Positions 33,979 to 43,147 are shown, counted from the first letter of the stretch. The stretch: 64,000 bases of DNA from Diaphorobacter sp. HDW4A (GCF_011305995.1 NZ_CP049910.1:930001-994000); one strand, 5' to 3'. Notes: generated by a model not told the origin, from the sequence alone. Numbers and translations: made by a program.

Positions 33979-34875
33979 TCAGTCGATGAACAGCGCGGGA
34001 TCGACCATGGTGCGGTTGAGCATCACGCCCCAGTGCAGGTGCGGGCCGGTCACGCGGCCGGTTGCGCCCACCTTGCAGAAGGCGTCTCCGGTCTTGAGTT
34101 CGTCGCCCAGCTTACAGTCCACCTTGCTCAGGTGGCAGTACATGGTGAGCAGGCCGCCGCCGTGGTCCAGCCACACGGTGCCGCCGTTGAAGAAATAGTC
34201 GCCCACGTCGATCACCCGGCCCGGCAGTGGCGCGCTCACCGGCGTGCCGGTGGCCGCAGCGATGTCCATGCCACTGTGGGGATTGCGTGGCTGGCCGTTG
34301 AAGATACGGCGCAGGCCGAACGAGCTGGAGCGACGCCCCGGCACCGGCACCCGCATGTGCAGATCGGCCGGGCGCGCGAAAGGGTCGCTGAACGTGGCCA
34401 TGATCTTCTGCTGGTGGTCGCGCTCGCGTTCGTAGCGGGCGTTGTCCTCTGGTGAGAGATCCACCGTCTTGGGCGATACCTTGAGGCGTTGCTCGGTGTA
34501 TTTCTTGGCCCGCACCTGGTAGTCGACTGCGCGCGTTCCCTTGTCCGTCTGCACATTGACATGCTGCTCGCCCACTGAAGCCGCGAGAGGGATGCCGACG
34601 ACGGCGGTCCACTCGATCATGTCGCCGAGCACAAGCACCTGCGAGTCGCCGGTCGTCACCTTGGGCCGCTGCGGCGAGGGGCCGAGTGAGAGCCGCACCA
34701 CGCCACCGGGCACGCGACTGTCGTGGGGCCACAGCGACAGGGCTCCGGCATCGGGCTCAGGGGCGCGGGTTCTGGCGGCGAAGGCGGGCGGCAGGACGGA
34801 CAGCAGGCAAGCACCTCCGAGCGTCTGCATCCATTGGCGGCGAGGGAGGGTGTCGGGGGGGGATTCTTCGTTCAT
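33979..34875 (-). CDS. M23-family peptidase, exported
   Basis: This 298-residue protein has an N-terminal PRRQWMQTLGG followed by a hydrophobic stretch ending PAFA, a possible Tat signal. The peptidase domain covers residues about 180-298: zinc ligands His200 and Asp204 (PHSGMD) and His281 in PHLHWG (catalytic His279) are all present, so the enzyme should be active. M23 enzymes cut peptide cross-bridges of peptidoglycan; the intact HxxxD and HxH motifs distinguish it from the inactive EnvC-type activators. The middle region (about 40-170) has the Ig-like look of periplasmic M23 proteins such as those with an N-terminal adaptor. Confidence 0.93.
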   Translation of the reverse strand: MNEESPPDTLPRRQWMQTLGGACLLSVLPPAFAARTRAPEPDAGALSLWPHDSRVPGGVVRLSLGPSPQRPKVTTGDSQVLVLGDMIEWTAVVGIPLAASVGEQHVNVQTDKGTRAVDYQVRAKKYTEQRLKVSPKTVDLSPEDNARYERERDHQQKIMATFSDPFARPADLHMRVPVPGRRSSSFGLRRIFNGQPRNPHSGMDIAAATGTPVSAPLPGRVIDVGDYFFNGGTVWLDHGGGLLTMYCHLSKVDCKLGDELKTGDAFCKVGATGRVTGPHLHWGVMLNRTMVDPALFID

Positions 34876-34990
34876 CGGTGAATGGGATCTCTGCGGGAAA
34901 TGGCCGCCTCAGTATGCCGGGTTTGAACGCCAGATTGGTGAACTGTGGCCTTGCGGGTGTTTTCAATGGTGGGAAAACGGGACAAAGGGT

Positions 34991-36946
34991 TCAGCGACCT
35001 CTTTCGCGCTCCCTCTCCCGTTCCCTGTCGTTATTGCGGTTGCCATGTGTCTGCGCTTGCGACTGCGCCTGACGTTGCATCGCCTCCATGCGCTGGGCCT
35101 GCTGCTGTTGTTGTTGTTGCATCTGTGCTATGCGTTGCTGCTCGGCCTGCATCTGTTGTTGATGTTGTTGCTGTTGGCGCATCTGCTCCTGCTGCTGGAT
35201 CTGCTGTTGCTGTTGTTGGCGCTGCTGTTGAATTTGCGCCATGCGTTGTTGTTCGGCTTGCAGCTGCTGTTGACGTTGTTGCTCCTGTTGCTGCTGGATT
35301 TGCTGTTGCTGGATGTGGCCCATGCGCTGCTGCTCGGCCTGTTGCTGCTGGCGGGCCTGCTCCTGCATGCGTTGGTGCATCAGTTCCTGCTGTTGTTGCT
35401 GTTGATGCTGGGCCTGCATCTGCTGTTGGCGCATCTGATCTTCGGCTTGACGGCGGGCCTGCATTTCCTGCTGATGCCGTGCCTGTTCTTCCTGTTGGCG
35501 TTGCTGCTGCGCGTGTTGTTGCCACTGCATCTGGCGAGCGTGTTCTTCGGCGCGGCGTTGGGCTTCCTGCTGTTGGTGCTGCTGTTGTTCCTGTGCCCGT
35601 TGCTGCTGAAGGTTGCGCTCATGCATGTGGGCGATGTGTGCATCGCCCTGCATGTCATGACGCATGGGGGTGGGCGGGATCGCAGCGCTGGGCGGCATCG
35701 GTGGGCGGTCTTGATTCATGGCCATCGCAGCGGCTCCGGCAGCTGCTGCAGCGGCACCGGCGGCCAGTGCAGCGTTGCGGTTGTCGTGCATGTTTTCGGG
35801 GGCAGCCGACGGGAGCTGAGCTTCCGGTGGGGGTGGCGGTGGGGTGAACCTTGGTCGGTCTTGTGCGCGGCGGTTCGGGTCCACCACGCTGGGCGAGCGC
35901 GAGACGTAGGTCGTGTTGTTGAAGATCACCGCCGGGCGTGCAGCGGGCGGTGGCGGCGGCTCGCCCGGGTGCCAGCCGCGTGCGCTGGTGTCGCGCTGGC
36001 CCCAGTGCATGTTCCAACGGTGCCAGCCCCAAGGCCGGTGCTCCACCGTCTGCACAAGCACGACGCCCGATCCGAAGCCGATGAGTCCGGCGACCACCGG
36101 AGCGGGCACGGCATAGCGATAGCCGGTGTAGACCGGCATGGGCTCGCCATACATCAGCGCGGGGTCGTAGCGTGGAACGAAAACCATGTCGGGCTGGTTC
36201 TCGGATATCTCGATGTACTCGCCGGGCTGCGGAATCACCGGCTCGGGGTAGTCGTTGACCTCCATGTCGGCCGACGGCGTGTAGTTGGCAACGGGCGTTG
36301 GCTGCGGGGCTGCGGTCACCTTGAGCTGGTTCGAGCTCTTGAGTGTGCCCGCCTTGTTGGCGCGCTCGCGCATCACCTGGATGGCGTTGAGTACGTCGGT
36401 TGGGTGGTTGTAGTAGGCCTTGCCCAGTGCGGTGGTCCAGGGCAGGTTCGAGGCCAGTTGCTCGAGCACATTGGGGAATTCGGTCAGCGCTTTGATAGAC
36501 GGGTCCCACGGCTTCTCGCTGGCGGCGTTGTTGCGTGTATCGTTTTTGATCAACTGCGGGTTCTGGGCGATCCAGACCTCGGCGGCCGAGACCTGATCGG
36601 GGTAGGTCGCACTGGCGAGCACCTGAGCGACCAGTTTGTCCGGATAGAGGGCGATGGGTGCGACCATCTGGTAGAGCACGCTGGCGGCGGGCAGCTGGTA
36701 GGCAACGGGCGTGGCCTCGGTGAGCACTTGCGCGGTGCTTGCGGCCGGTTGCACCGGCGCGATGACCGGAGCGGAGGCGGGTGCGTTGGCCTGTGGGCGT
36801 TGGCCATTGTCATTGCAGGCAGTGAGGATCAGCCCACCGGCGATGGCAACGGCAATTCCAAGGACGCTCAGCGGCATCTTGCGGCAGCATGGGGCGCACG
36901 TTGGCCTGTCGTGTTGGACGGGAGGATTGGAAAGTGCGGACTGCAT
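34991..36946 (-). CDS. DUF3300 protein with a long Gln-rich repetitive C-terminal tail
   Basis: This protein has 651 residues from MQSALSNPP, preceded by AAGGAG; an ATG eight codons upstream is less well placed. A lipoprotein-like segment ends LILTAC (about residue 43). Residues about 85-300 are DUF3300, with ALYPDKLVAQVLASATYP and WDPSIKALTEFPNVLEQLASN. Then come Pro-rich segments with a WGWHRWNMHWG motif. The last 215 residues are mostly Gln with Met, Ala, Arg and Glu, in repeats such as QAEQQRMAQIQQQ, ending in alternating Arg-Glu. DUF3300 function is unknown. The tail may form a long coiled coil or condense; codons are CAG/CAA mixed, so it is not a simple triplet expansion. Confidence 0.85.
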   Translation of the reverse strand: MQSALSNPPVQHDRPTCAPCCRKMPLSVLGIAVAIAGGLILTACNDNGQRPQANAPASAPVIAPVQPAASTAQVLTEATPVAYQLPAASVLYQMVAPIALYPDKLVAQVLASATYPDQVSAAEVWIAQNPQLIKNDTRNNAASEKPWDPSIKALTEFPNVLEQLASNLPWTTALGKAYYNHPTDVLNAIQVMRERANKAGTLKSSNQLKVTAAPQPTPVANYTPSADMEVNDYPEPVIPQPGEYIEISENQPDMVFVPRYDPALMYGEPMPVYTGYRYAVPAPVVAGLIGFGSGVVLVQTVEHRPWGWHRWNMHWGQRDTSARGWHPGEPPPPPAARPAVIFNNTTYVSRSPSVVDPNRRAQDRPRFTPPPPPPEAQLPSAAPENMHDNRNAALAAGAAAAAAGAAAMAMNQDRPPMPPSAAIPPTPMRHDMQGDAHIAHMHERNLQQQRAQEQQQHQQQEAQRRAEEHARQMQWQQHAQQQRQQEEQARHQQEMQARRQAEDQMRQQQMQAQHQQQQQQELMHQRMQEQARQQQQAEQQRMGHIQQQQIQQQQEQQRQQQLQAEQQRMAQIQQQRQQQQQQIQQQEQMRQQQQHQQQMQAEQQRIAQMQQQQQQQAQRMEAMQRQAQSQAQTHGNRNNDRERERERERGR

Positions 36947-37175
36947 CAAATGGCGCTCCTTGCCGAGCACGGTTTTGTTCTGTCTGCATCACGGTGGTCG
37001 CGGCGCTTTGGCAGTGATCCATGATGGGCCTACCAGAATAACGCTGCTGGCTTATGAATGTTGACCGGGATCTGTAGGTGGATTCCGACGCAAGGCAGAT
37101 TTTTGGTTTCCGGCCCGTTGTTGTTGCGACCAGATATTGCCAATGTGAACGGCCGGTGAAGTTGATGCACCAATG

Positions 37176-37211
37176 AAAAATGGCAGGCTGCCTTGCGGTC
37201 AGCCTGCCATC
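37176..37211 (-). terminator. Intrinsic terminator after glnS
   Basis: On the minus strand the stem TGGCAGGCTG / CAGCCTGCCA is followed by TTTTT. It lies 26 nt downstream of the glnS stop codon. Confidence 0.88.
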
Positions 37212-37236
37212 GTGAGCCTGGGAGTGCCAGGAGCGC

Positions 37237-39054
37237 TTACTTGCCCCAGCTGTCCTTGAGCCCGGTGATGCGGTTGAACACCGGCTTGCCTACGGCGTGG
37301 TCCTTGCGGTCGGCCACGAAGTAGCCAAAACGCTCGAACTGGAATCGCTCGTCAGGTTGCGCCGAGGCGAGCGAGGGCTCGACATAGGCTGTGACGACCT
37401 TGAGGCTGTCCGGATTCATCAGCGCGAGGTAGTCCTTGCCGCCTGCGTCGGGTTGCGCGTCGGTGAACAATCGGTCGTAGAGGCGCACTTCGGCCTCCAG
37501 ACCATCCTGTACGCCCACCCAAGTGATGGCCGCCTTCACCTTGACGCTGTCCGCGCCCGGCGTGCCGCTCTTGGTGTCGGGCACTACCGTTGCCAGCACT
37601 TTGGTGATGTTGCCATCGGCATTCTTCTCGCAGCCGGTGCACTCGATCACATAGCCGCCCTTGAGGCGCACCTTGTTGCCGGGGAACAGGCGCTTGTAGC
37701 CCTTGGGCGGCACTTCGGCGAAGTCCTCGCGCTCGATCCACACTTCGCGGCCGAGGGTGAAGTGGCGCTCAGGTGCCACTTCACCTTCCGCAGGGTGCGG
37801 CAGGGCGGGCAGGGTGCCGTTTTCCAGATGCTCGGCCGAGCCGAAGACGTCGGCCCAATTGGTGAGCTCAAGCTTGACCGGGTCGAGCACCACCATCGCG
37901 CGGTGGGCCTTGTTCTCGAGGTCCTCGCGCAGGCAGCCTTCGAGTGTAGAGTAGTCGATCCAGGCGTAGTCCTTGGTCACCCCGATGCGTTCGCAGAAGT
38001 TGCGGATCGATTCGGGCGTGTAGCCACGGCGGCGCAGACCCACGATGGTGGGCATGCGCGGATCGTCCCAGCCGTTCAGCAGGCCGCTGTCCACGAGGTG
38101 CTTGAGCTTGCGCTTGCTGGTGACCACGTAGGTCAGGTTCAGGCGCGAGAACTCGTACTGGCGCGGCTGCGGCGCGGCGATCAGGCCGCCTTCGCGCAGG
38201 TGATCGAGCAGCCAGTCGTAGAACGGGCGCTGGTCTTCGAACTCGAGCGTGCAGATCGAGTGGGTGATGTGCTCCAGCGCGTCCTCGATGGGGTGCGCGA
38301 AGGTGTACATCGGGTAGATGCACCACTTGTTGCCGGTGTTGTGGTGCTCGGCATGGCGCACGCGGTAGATGGCCGGGTCACGCAGGTTGATGTTGGGCGC
38401 AGCCATGTCGATCTTGGCGCGCAGCACGGCGGCGCCGTCAGGCAGCTTGTCATCACGCATGTCGCGAAAGCGCGCGAGGTTCTCGGCCACGCTGCGGTCA
38501 CGGAACGGGCTGTTCACGCCGGGACGGCCGAAGTCGCCACGGTTGGCCTTCATGTCCTCGGCGGACTGCTCGTCCACATAGGCCACGCCTTGCTCGATCA
38601 GGTACTCGGCGCAGCGGTACATGAAATCGAAATAGTTGCTCGCGAAGTACAGGTTTTCGTGGCCGTCCGGGTCCTTCCAGTCGAAGCCCAGCCACTTCAC
38701 CGATTCGATGATGCTGTCGACGTATTCCTGATCTTCCTTTTCGGGATTGGTGTCGTCGAAGCGCAGATGGCAGACGCCGCCGTAGTCCTTGGACAGACCG
38801 AAGTTCAGGCAGATCGACTTGGCGTGGCCCACGTGCAAGTAGCCGTTGGGTTCGGGCGGAAAGCGGGTGCGGATCTTGGCCGGATCGACAATGCCCTGCT
38901 GGTGGTGGGCCGCGTCGCCTGGATTTCCACCCCAATGGCGCTGGGCATAGGTGCCCTTGTCCAGATCGGACTCGATGATGTTGCGCAGGAAATTCGTCGG
39001 CCGCACGGGGGCTTCGGCTGCGTTGCTGTCTTTGTTGGTGTGAGGGTTGCTCAT
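37237..39054 (-). CDS. glnS: Glutaminyl-tRNA synthetase
   Basis: This 605-residue class I synthetase charges tRNA-Gln. The HIGH-like motif is in [21 protein letters not shown] (about residues 67-87). [21 protein letters not shown] and the KMSKS equivalent in VVTSKRKL (about 301-308) are also present. The C-terminal beta-barrel anticodon-binding domain ends [13 protein letters not shown]. It is larger than E. coli GlnS (554) by an N-terminal extension of about 30 residues and a few insertions. It diverges from rlmD, with 117 bp between the start codons. A strong terminator follows. Confidence 0.98.
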   Translation of the reverse strand: MSNPHTNKDSNAAEAPVRPTNFLRNIIESDLDKGTYAQRHWGGNPGDAAHHQQGIVDPAKIRTRFPPEPNGYLHVGHAKSICLNFGLSKDYGGVCHLRFDDTNPEKEDQEYVDSIIESVKWLGFDWKDPDGHENLYFASNYFDFMYRCAEYLIEQGVAYVDEQSAEDMKANRGDFGRPGVNSPFRDRSVAENLARFRDMRDDKLPDGAAVLRAKIDMAAPNINLRDPAIYRVRHAEHHNTGNKWCIYPMYTFAHPIEDALEHITHSICTLEFEDQRPFYDWLLDHLREGGLIAAPQPRQYEFSRLNLTYVVTSKRKLKHLVDSGLLNGWDDPRMPTIVGLRRRGYTPESIRNFCERIGVTKDYAWIDYSTLEGCLREDLENKAHRAMVVLDPVKLELTNWADVFGSAEHLENGTLPALPHPAEGEVAPERHFTLGREVWIEREDFAEVPPKGYKRLFPGNKVRLKGGYVIECTGCEKNADGNITKVLATVVPDTKSGTPGADSVKVKAAITWVGVQDGLEAEVRLYDRLFTDAQPDAGGKDYLALMNPDSLKVVTAYVEPSLASAQPDERFQFERFGYFVADRKDHAVGKPVFNRITGLKDSWGK

Positions 39055-39171
39055 GTTGCAGATTTTACGACTTGGGGTTTGCCCTTGCGCGGCCCCACAA
39101 AACCTTCGATATTGCCATCAATATGGGCTGTTGTGACAGGTCGATCACGCGCTCTGAGACAATCGAAGGTT

Positions 39172-40641
39172 ATGAGTGCCCCCAAGAAACATCAAGAAAC
39201 GATAGAAAATGAAGCCGCCATCCCGGCAGGTCGTACCGATCTGCCGCCGGGCTGGCTCGAAGTCACCTCCATGGATATGGACGCGCAAGGCATTGCGCGC
39301 CGGCCTGATGGCAAGGTGGTCTTCATTGACGGCGCGCTGACCGGCGAGATCGTCACCGCCAACGTGCATCGCAAGAAAAACAACTGGGAAGCCGCGAGCC
39401 TCACCGAGATTCACCACGAATCCTCGCAACGCGTGCGCCCGGGCTGTCCCAACTTCGGGCTGCACGCCGGGGCTTGCGGTGGCTGCAAGATGCAGCATCT
39501 GCATGTGGCCGCGCAGGTGGCGAGCAAGCAGCGCGTGCTTGAGGACAACCTTTGGCATCTCGGCAAGGTCAAGGCCGAGACCATTTATCGCCCCATCGAA
39601 GGCCCGGCTTGGGGATATCGCTTCCGTGCCCGAATGTCGGTGCGCTATGTGCCCAAGAAGGACAAGGTGCTGGTCGGCTTTCACGAGCGCAAGAGCCGCT
39701 ACATCGCCGACATGGAAACCTGCAAGATCCTGCCGCCGCATGTGGACGCGATGCTGCTGCCCATGCGTGAGCTGATCGCTTCGATGCAGGCGCGCGATAC
39801 CCTCCCGCAGATCGAGCTGGCCTGCGGCGACGAAGTGACCGCGCTGGTGCTGCGCCATCTGAATCCTCTGAGCGACGGGGATCTCGCCAAGCTGCGCGCA
39901 TTTGCCAAACAGTACGACGTGCAATGGTGGCTCCAGCCCAAGGGCCCGGACACCGTGCATCTGCTCGACGAGGGCGGCCCGCAGCTCGCCTATGCGCTGC
40001 CAGACTTCGGCATCCACATGCCGTTCAAGCCCACCGATTTCACGCAGGTGAACCCGCACATCAACCGCGTGCTCGTCACCCGTGCGCTGCGCTTGCTGGA
40101 CGCGAAGAAAACCGAGCGCGTGATCGACTGGTTCTGCGGTCTGGGCAACTTCACGCTGCCGATCGCCACACAGGCCAAGGAGGTGGTGGGCATTGAGGGC
40201 AGCGAGGCGCTGGTCGCCCGCTCGCGTGAGAACCTGGCGAAGAACGAGGCCACGCGCGCAGAGGGTTCAGCGCTCGCGCCGACCAGCTTTGTCGCCCGAA
40301 ACCTGTTCGAGATGACGCCCGAGATGCTGTTCGCCGACGGCAATGCCGACAAGTGGCTGGTAGATCCCCCGCGCGAAGGCGCATTTGCACTGGCTCAGGC
40401 GCTGGCGGACATTCACCAGGCGCGCATCGGTGCTGAGGGTGCGCCTGCCTTGCCCGAGTCGGGCAAGGACTGGCAGCCGCCCAAACGCATCGTTTACGTG
40501 AGCTGCAATCCGGCTACTTTGGCGCGGGATGCGGGGTTGCTCGTGACTTTGGGCGGGTATCGCTGTGTGGCGGCCGGGGTGGTGAACATGTTTCCGCATA
40601 CTGCGCATGTGGAGAGCATGGCGGTGTTTGAGCTGGCCTGA
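39172..40641 (+). CDS. rlmD: 23S rRNA (uracil-5-)-methyltransferase RlmD
   Basis: This protein has 489 residues from [13 protein letters not shown]; a 1114-residue open frame beginning at 37297 is an antisense artefact through glnS. The N-terminal TRAM domain ([31 protein letters not shown]) is followed by an iron-sulfur Cys set ([24 protein letters not shown]). The SAM-binding motif [16 protein letters not shown] and the catalytic Cys region [12 protein letters not shown] come later. It methylates uridine 1939 in 23S rRNA (E. coli numbering). A dispersed repeat and a bidirectional terminator lie downstream. Confidence 0.96.
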   Translation: MSAPKKHQETIENEAAIPAGRTDLPPGWLEVTSMDMDAQGIARRPDGKVVFIDGALTGEIVTANVHRKKNNWEAASLTEIHHESSQRVRPGCPNFGLHAGACGGCKMQHLHVAAQVASKQRVLEDNLWHLGKVKAETIYRPIEGPAWGYRFRARMSVRYVPKKDKVLVGFHERKSRYIADMETCKILPPHVDAMLLPMRELIASMQARDTLPQIELACGDEVTALVLRHLNPLSDGDLAKLRAFAKQYDVQWWLQPKGPDTVHLLDEGGPQLAYALPDFGIHMPFKPTDFTQVNPHINRVLVTRALRLLDAKKTERVIDWFCGLGNFTLPIATQAKEVVGIEGSEALVARSRENLAKNEATRAEGSALAPTSFVARNLFEMTPEMLFADGNADKWLVDPPREGAFALAQALADIHQARIGAEGAPALPESGKDWQPPKRIVYVSCNPATLARDAGLLVTLGGYRCVAAGVVNMFPHTAHVESMAVFELA

Positions 40642-40699
40642 TCTTGTTGATCCGGCCTTGGGTCGTGAGCTTTCTCGACCGGTTTGCGTATTCCAGGGG

Positions 40700-40880
40700 C
40701 GGAGGCCGGGAGTTCCGCCCGGCGGCGGAGTCACCTTTTGCTTGCGCGCAAAAGGTGACCCAAAACGCGCTTTGAATACCTGCGGCAAAACTCTCTGCGA
40801 GCCTGCGGCTCTCCGCTCAGACAGCTTGCCGCAAAAGTGATCTGAAGAGGTGTTTACGGCACTTCGCTTCGCTCGTGCCG
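40700..40880 (+). repeat. Dispersed intergenic repeat, family A, copy 2
   Basis: This is the second copy of the element at 19176-19352, in the same orientation relative to the upstream gene. It contains CACCTTTTGCTTGCGC, AACGCGCTTTGAATACC, TGCGGCAAAAC and ACGGCACTTCGCTTCGCTCG. It lies between rlmD and its terminator. Confidence 0.75.
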
Positions 40881-40884
40881 GATG

Positions 40885-40917
40885 AAAAAAATGGCATCCA
40901 TTCGGATGCCATTTTTT
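40885..40917. terminator. Bidirectional intrinsic terminator
   Basis: The stem ATGGCATCC / GGATGCCAT is bordered by AAAAA on one side and TTTTTT on the other. It can end transcripts of rlmD (plus strand) and of the Bax-inhibitor-like gene (minus strand). Confidence 0.88.
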
Positions 40918-40924
40918 CGGGCTA

Positions 40925-41030
40925 TCTGGTCTTCAAGACCGCGAGCCTTCGAAGCTTGCAGGGCCTTCGATCACCCACCACAACGGCAAGGCTTCGACAA
41001 CGACGCATGAGGGGCCGTCTTGCCGCCCCT
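40925..41030 (-). repeat. Dispersed intergenic repeat, family B, copy 2
   Basis: Read on the minus strand, 41030 to 40985 matches the block at 908-949 (GCCCCTCATGCGT, then CGAAGCCTTGCCGT). The remaining half differs from copy 1. It sits 3' of the Bax-inhibitor-like gene, as copy 1 sits 3' of nusB. Confidence 0.6.
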
Positions 41031-41067
41031 GCACGATTGACGAACCAAGCCATCATTGAACAAAAGA

Positions 41068-41760
41068 TCAGTCCCGCTCACCACCAAAGATGCCGAGCAA
41101 TGCGAGCAGGCTTTGGAAAACGTTGTAGATGTCGAGGTACAGAGCCAATGTGGCGCTGATGTAGTTGGTCTCGCCGCCGTCCATGATCTGCTTGAGGTCA
41201 TACAGCATATAGGCGCTGAAGATCGCGATGGCCGCGACTGAGATGGCCATCATGCCTGCGGTGGAGCCGACGAACACGTTGATGATCGAGCCCACGAACA
41301 GCACCAGCACGCCCACGAACAGGAACTTGCCCATGCCCGAGAGGTCGCGCTTGATCACTGTGGCGAGCGAGGCCATCACGAAGAACACGCCTGCGGTGCC
41401 CGCAAACGCAGTCATCACGAGTTCGGAGCCGTTCTTGAAGCCGAGCACCATGCCGATCATGCGTGAGAGCATCAGGCCCATGAAGAACGTGAAGCCCAGC
41501 AGCACGGGCACGCCAGCAGCGGAGTTCTTGGTCTTTTCGATGGCGTACATGAAGCCGAACGCGCCCACGAGGAACACGACCAGGCCCACACCGCCACGCA
41601 GCGAAGCGGTAATTCCGGTGGACACGCCGATCCAGGCACCCAACACCGTGGGAACCATGCTCAACGCAAGCAGCCAGTAGGTGTTGCGCAACACCTTGTT
41701 GCGCTCTTCTTGCGAAAGCACCTGGGAGGCGGAGCCCCAGTTGGTGACTTCTGGATTCAT
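41068..41760 (-). CDS. Bax inhibitor-1/YccA family membrane protein
   Basis: This 230-residue protein with seven hydrophobic segments contains NTYWLLALSMVPTVLGAWIG, GLMLSRMIGMVLGF and MLYDLKQIMDGGETNYISATLALYLDIYNVFQSLLALLG. The last segment is the BI-1 family signature, with the conserved Asp pair of the TMBIM pH-sensing calcium-leak channels. In E. coli YccA also modulates FtsH proteolysis. Length fits the family. It stands alone, followed by repeat family B and a bidirectional terminator. Confidence 0.94.
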   Translation of the reverse strand: MNPEVTNWGSASQVLSQEERNKVLRNTYWLLALSMVPTVLGAWIGVSTGITASLRGGVGLVVFLVGAFGFMYAIEKTKNSAAGVPVLLGFTFFMGLMLSRMIGMVLGFKNGSELVMTAFAGTAGVFFVMASLATVIKRDLSGMGKFLFVGVLVLFVGSIINVFVGSTAGMMAISVAAIAIFSAYMLYDLKQIMDGGETNYISATLALYLDIYNVFQSLLALLGIFGGERD

Positions 41761-41835
41761 TTGTAGTTTTCTCCATTGGAGCCTGCAAGACGCAGACAGG
41801 TAAATTCTAGGTGGCGTCTACCATAGCCGAATGCA

Positions 41836-41893
41836 ATACCCACGCATCATCCCGTACTTTTTGGTTTGGATTCTTTTGCCCCTGCGTGGGTAT
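41836..41893. promoter_or_regulatory. Inverted repeat between the BI-1 and GlcG-like genes
   Basis: ATACCCACGCA (41836-41846) and TGCGTGGGTAT (41883-41893) are perfect 11-bp inverted arms separated by 36 bp. They lie 76 bp upstream of the BI-1 start and about 160 bp upstream of the GlcG-like start, in the divergent promoter region. A looping operator or a cruciform/hairpin are possible. Confidence 0.45.
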
Positions 41894-42051
41894 CCCGAAT
41901 CCGGGGTGCAGGGTATGCTCACTGAGTAAGTCTCTGTTTCACTCACGCGCTCGGGAGCGTCGCCACCTCGCTGGCGTTCGATCCGGGCATTGTTTTCCTC
42001 CTGGCCGTTTGCCATTTCGGCATGCAGTCCTACAGATCACCCAAGCAAATC

Positions 42052-42459
42052 ATGAAGACCAGCTCCGTTCTCGAACTCTCCGACCTCAAGAAGATCGCCG
42101 CCGCCGCTGAAGCGGAAGCGCTGCAAAACAAGTGGAACGTGACGATCGTGATCGTCGACAACGGCGGTCACCAACTGTGGCTGCAGCGCCTGGATGGCGC
42201 GGCTCCCGTATCGGCTCATATTGCCGCCGCCAAGGCCCGCACCGCAGCTCTGGGTTGCCGCGAAAGCCGCGTATATGAAGAGATGATCAACGGCGGCCGT
42301 GCCTCGTTCCTCAGCGCTCCAACCATCGAGGGCATGCTCGAAGGCGGCGTGCCGATCATGAAGGATGGCCAGTGCCTTGGCGCCGTGGGCGTGAGCGGTG
42401 TGAAGTCCACCGAAGACGCGCAGATCGCCAAGGCGGGTATCGCCGCCATCGGTCTGTAA
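42052..42459 (+). CDS. GlcG/HbpS-family heme-binding-like protein
   Basis: This protein has 135 residues from MKTSSVLELSDLKKIAAAAE; another ATG lies 30 nt upstream, and neither start has a clear Shine-Dalgarno. The family pattern is visible: VTIVIVDNGGHQLWLQRLDGA, AKARTAALGCRESR, and GVPIMKDGQCLGAVGVSGVKSTEDAQIAKAGI. HbpS from Streptomyces binds heme and senses iron/redox stress; GlcG in glycolate operons has unknown activity. The neighbouring hemP-exbD-exbB-tonB genes fit a heme-related role, but this is inferred from context. A strong terminator follows. Confidence 0.85.
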   Translation: MKTSSVLELSDLKKIAAAAEAEALQNKWNVTIVIVDNGGHQLWLQRLDGAAPVSAHIAAAKARTAALGCRESRVYEEMINGGRASFLSAPTIEGMLEGGVPIMKDGQCLGAVGVSGVKSTEDAQIAKAGIAAIGL

Positions 42460-42516
42460 GCCGACTTGCATGGCGTTGGGGCTTCGGCTCTTGCGCCGGC
42501 TGATGACGCTCAAAAC

Positions 42517-42552
42517 AAAACCGGCCACGAAGTGATTCGTGGCCGGTTTTTT
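42517..42552. terminator. Strong bidirectional terminator between GlcG-like gene and hemP
   Basis: The stem ACCGGCCACGAA / TTCGTGGCCGGT with loop GTGA is followed by TTTTTT on the plus strand and flanked by AAAA/TTTT on the other side. It can terminate both the GlcG-like gene and the convergent hemP message. Confidence 0.9.
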
Positions 42553-42588
42553 CATGAAGAAGAGGAGGTCAGTCTACGCAAACTGCGG

Positions 42589-42701
42589 ATCGTGGGGCAA
42601 ATGCTCTTTTCGGGAAAAAAGCGCCTGGCTAATGGAGCGGACTCGGTGGCTGGCAAATACGACCTTCGGACCGGAGTTAGGTCCTGGAGTCGCCCCACGA
42701 T
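42589..42701. other. Possible structured RNA in the hemP 3' region
   Basis: ATCGTGGGGC (42589-42598) and GCCCCACGAT (42692-42701) are perfect 10-bp arms enclosing 93 nt. That interval itself holds a GGACC / GGTCC hairpin around 42668-42684. If hemP is transcribed to the terminator at 42517-42552, the element lies in its 3' untranslated region. Otherwise it could be an independent small RNA. Confidence 0.35.
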
Positions 42702-42742
42702 GAAACTTCGAAAATTCGGTACGAGTGTGCTGCTGCGGATGC

Positions 42743-42979
42743 TTACTTGGTGAGAATCAGCTTGCCGAGCTTGGTGGCCTGCAGGCGGTAGAGCACGCCG
42801 TTGTGGGCGATGGTCACGACCTTCTGGCCTTGCAGCAGGTTGCGGCTGTCCACCGATGCGCCTTCGGCCACATGGGCAATGCCTTGTGCCGCGCTGCGCG
42901 ATGCACGCTGACCGCCAAAAGCTGCGTTGACAGAGCCAAGCATGGCGTTGGCTGTGGAAGCGGTGAGTGTGGCGGACAT
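42743..42979 (-). CDS. hemP: Hemin uptake protein HemP
   Basis: This 78-residue protein has a C-terminal half (SRNLLQGQKVVTIAHNGVLYRLQATKLGKLILTK) with the HemP domain pattern. The N-terminal half is Ala/Ser-rich and variable. HemP is a small protein encoded with heme-uptake genes; in Burkholderia the homologue is needed for heme uptake, possibly as a transcription activator of the receptor gene. No heme receptor gene is in the window. A Fur-box candidate (43009-43027) lies 30 bp upstream, predicting induction under iron limitation. Confidence 0.88.
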   Translation of the reverse strand: MSATLTASTANAMLGSVNAAFGGQRASRSAAQGIAHVAEGASVDSRNLLQGQKVVTIAHNGVLYRLQATKLGKLILTK

Positions 42980-43008
42980 CGGTTGGTTCTCCGTTGTGTT
43001 TGCGATGA

Positions 43009-43027
43009 GTGAATGATAACCGTTCTC
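43009..43027. promoter_or_regulatory. Fur-box candidate upstream of hemP
   Basis: The 19-mer has AATGATAA intact and matches the Fur consensus (GATAATGATAATCATTATC) at 14 of 19 positions by my count. It sits 30 bp before the hemP start codon, where Fur would block RNA polymerase. Confidence 0.65.
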
Positions 43028-43147
43028 ATTTATGAGTCAAGCGAAATTCCGCAAATAATTTGAGAAATTTTGTGTCGTTTGTTTTTTAGTCTTGACCATC
43101 GATTGATCGATCAATGGGTGGGTTGGTTTCCAGTGGCCGGAAGCGAC

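Noticed and set aside
34991..35660. CRISPR-like or VNTR array in the Gln-rich region
   Set aside because: The repetition is codon-level Gln coding within one long reading frame, without constant repeats and unique spacers.
34541..37024. 827-residue Leu-rich plus-strand ORF
   Set aside because: It is the antisense of the Gln-rich DUF3300 gene (CTG/TTG runs opposite CAG/CAA) and the M23 gene.
37297..39171. N-terminal 625 residues of a 1114-residue plus-strand frame
   Set aside because: It is antisense to glnS; the RlmD protein starts at 39172 and the extension has shadow-type composition.
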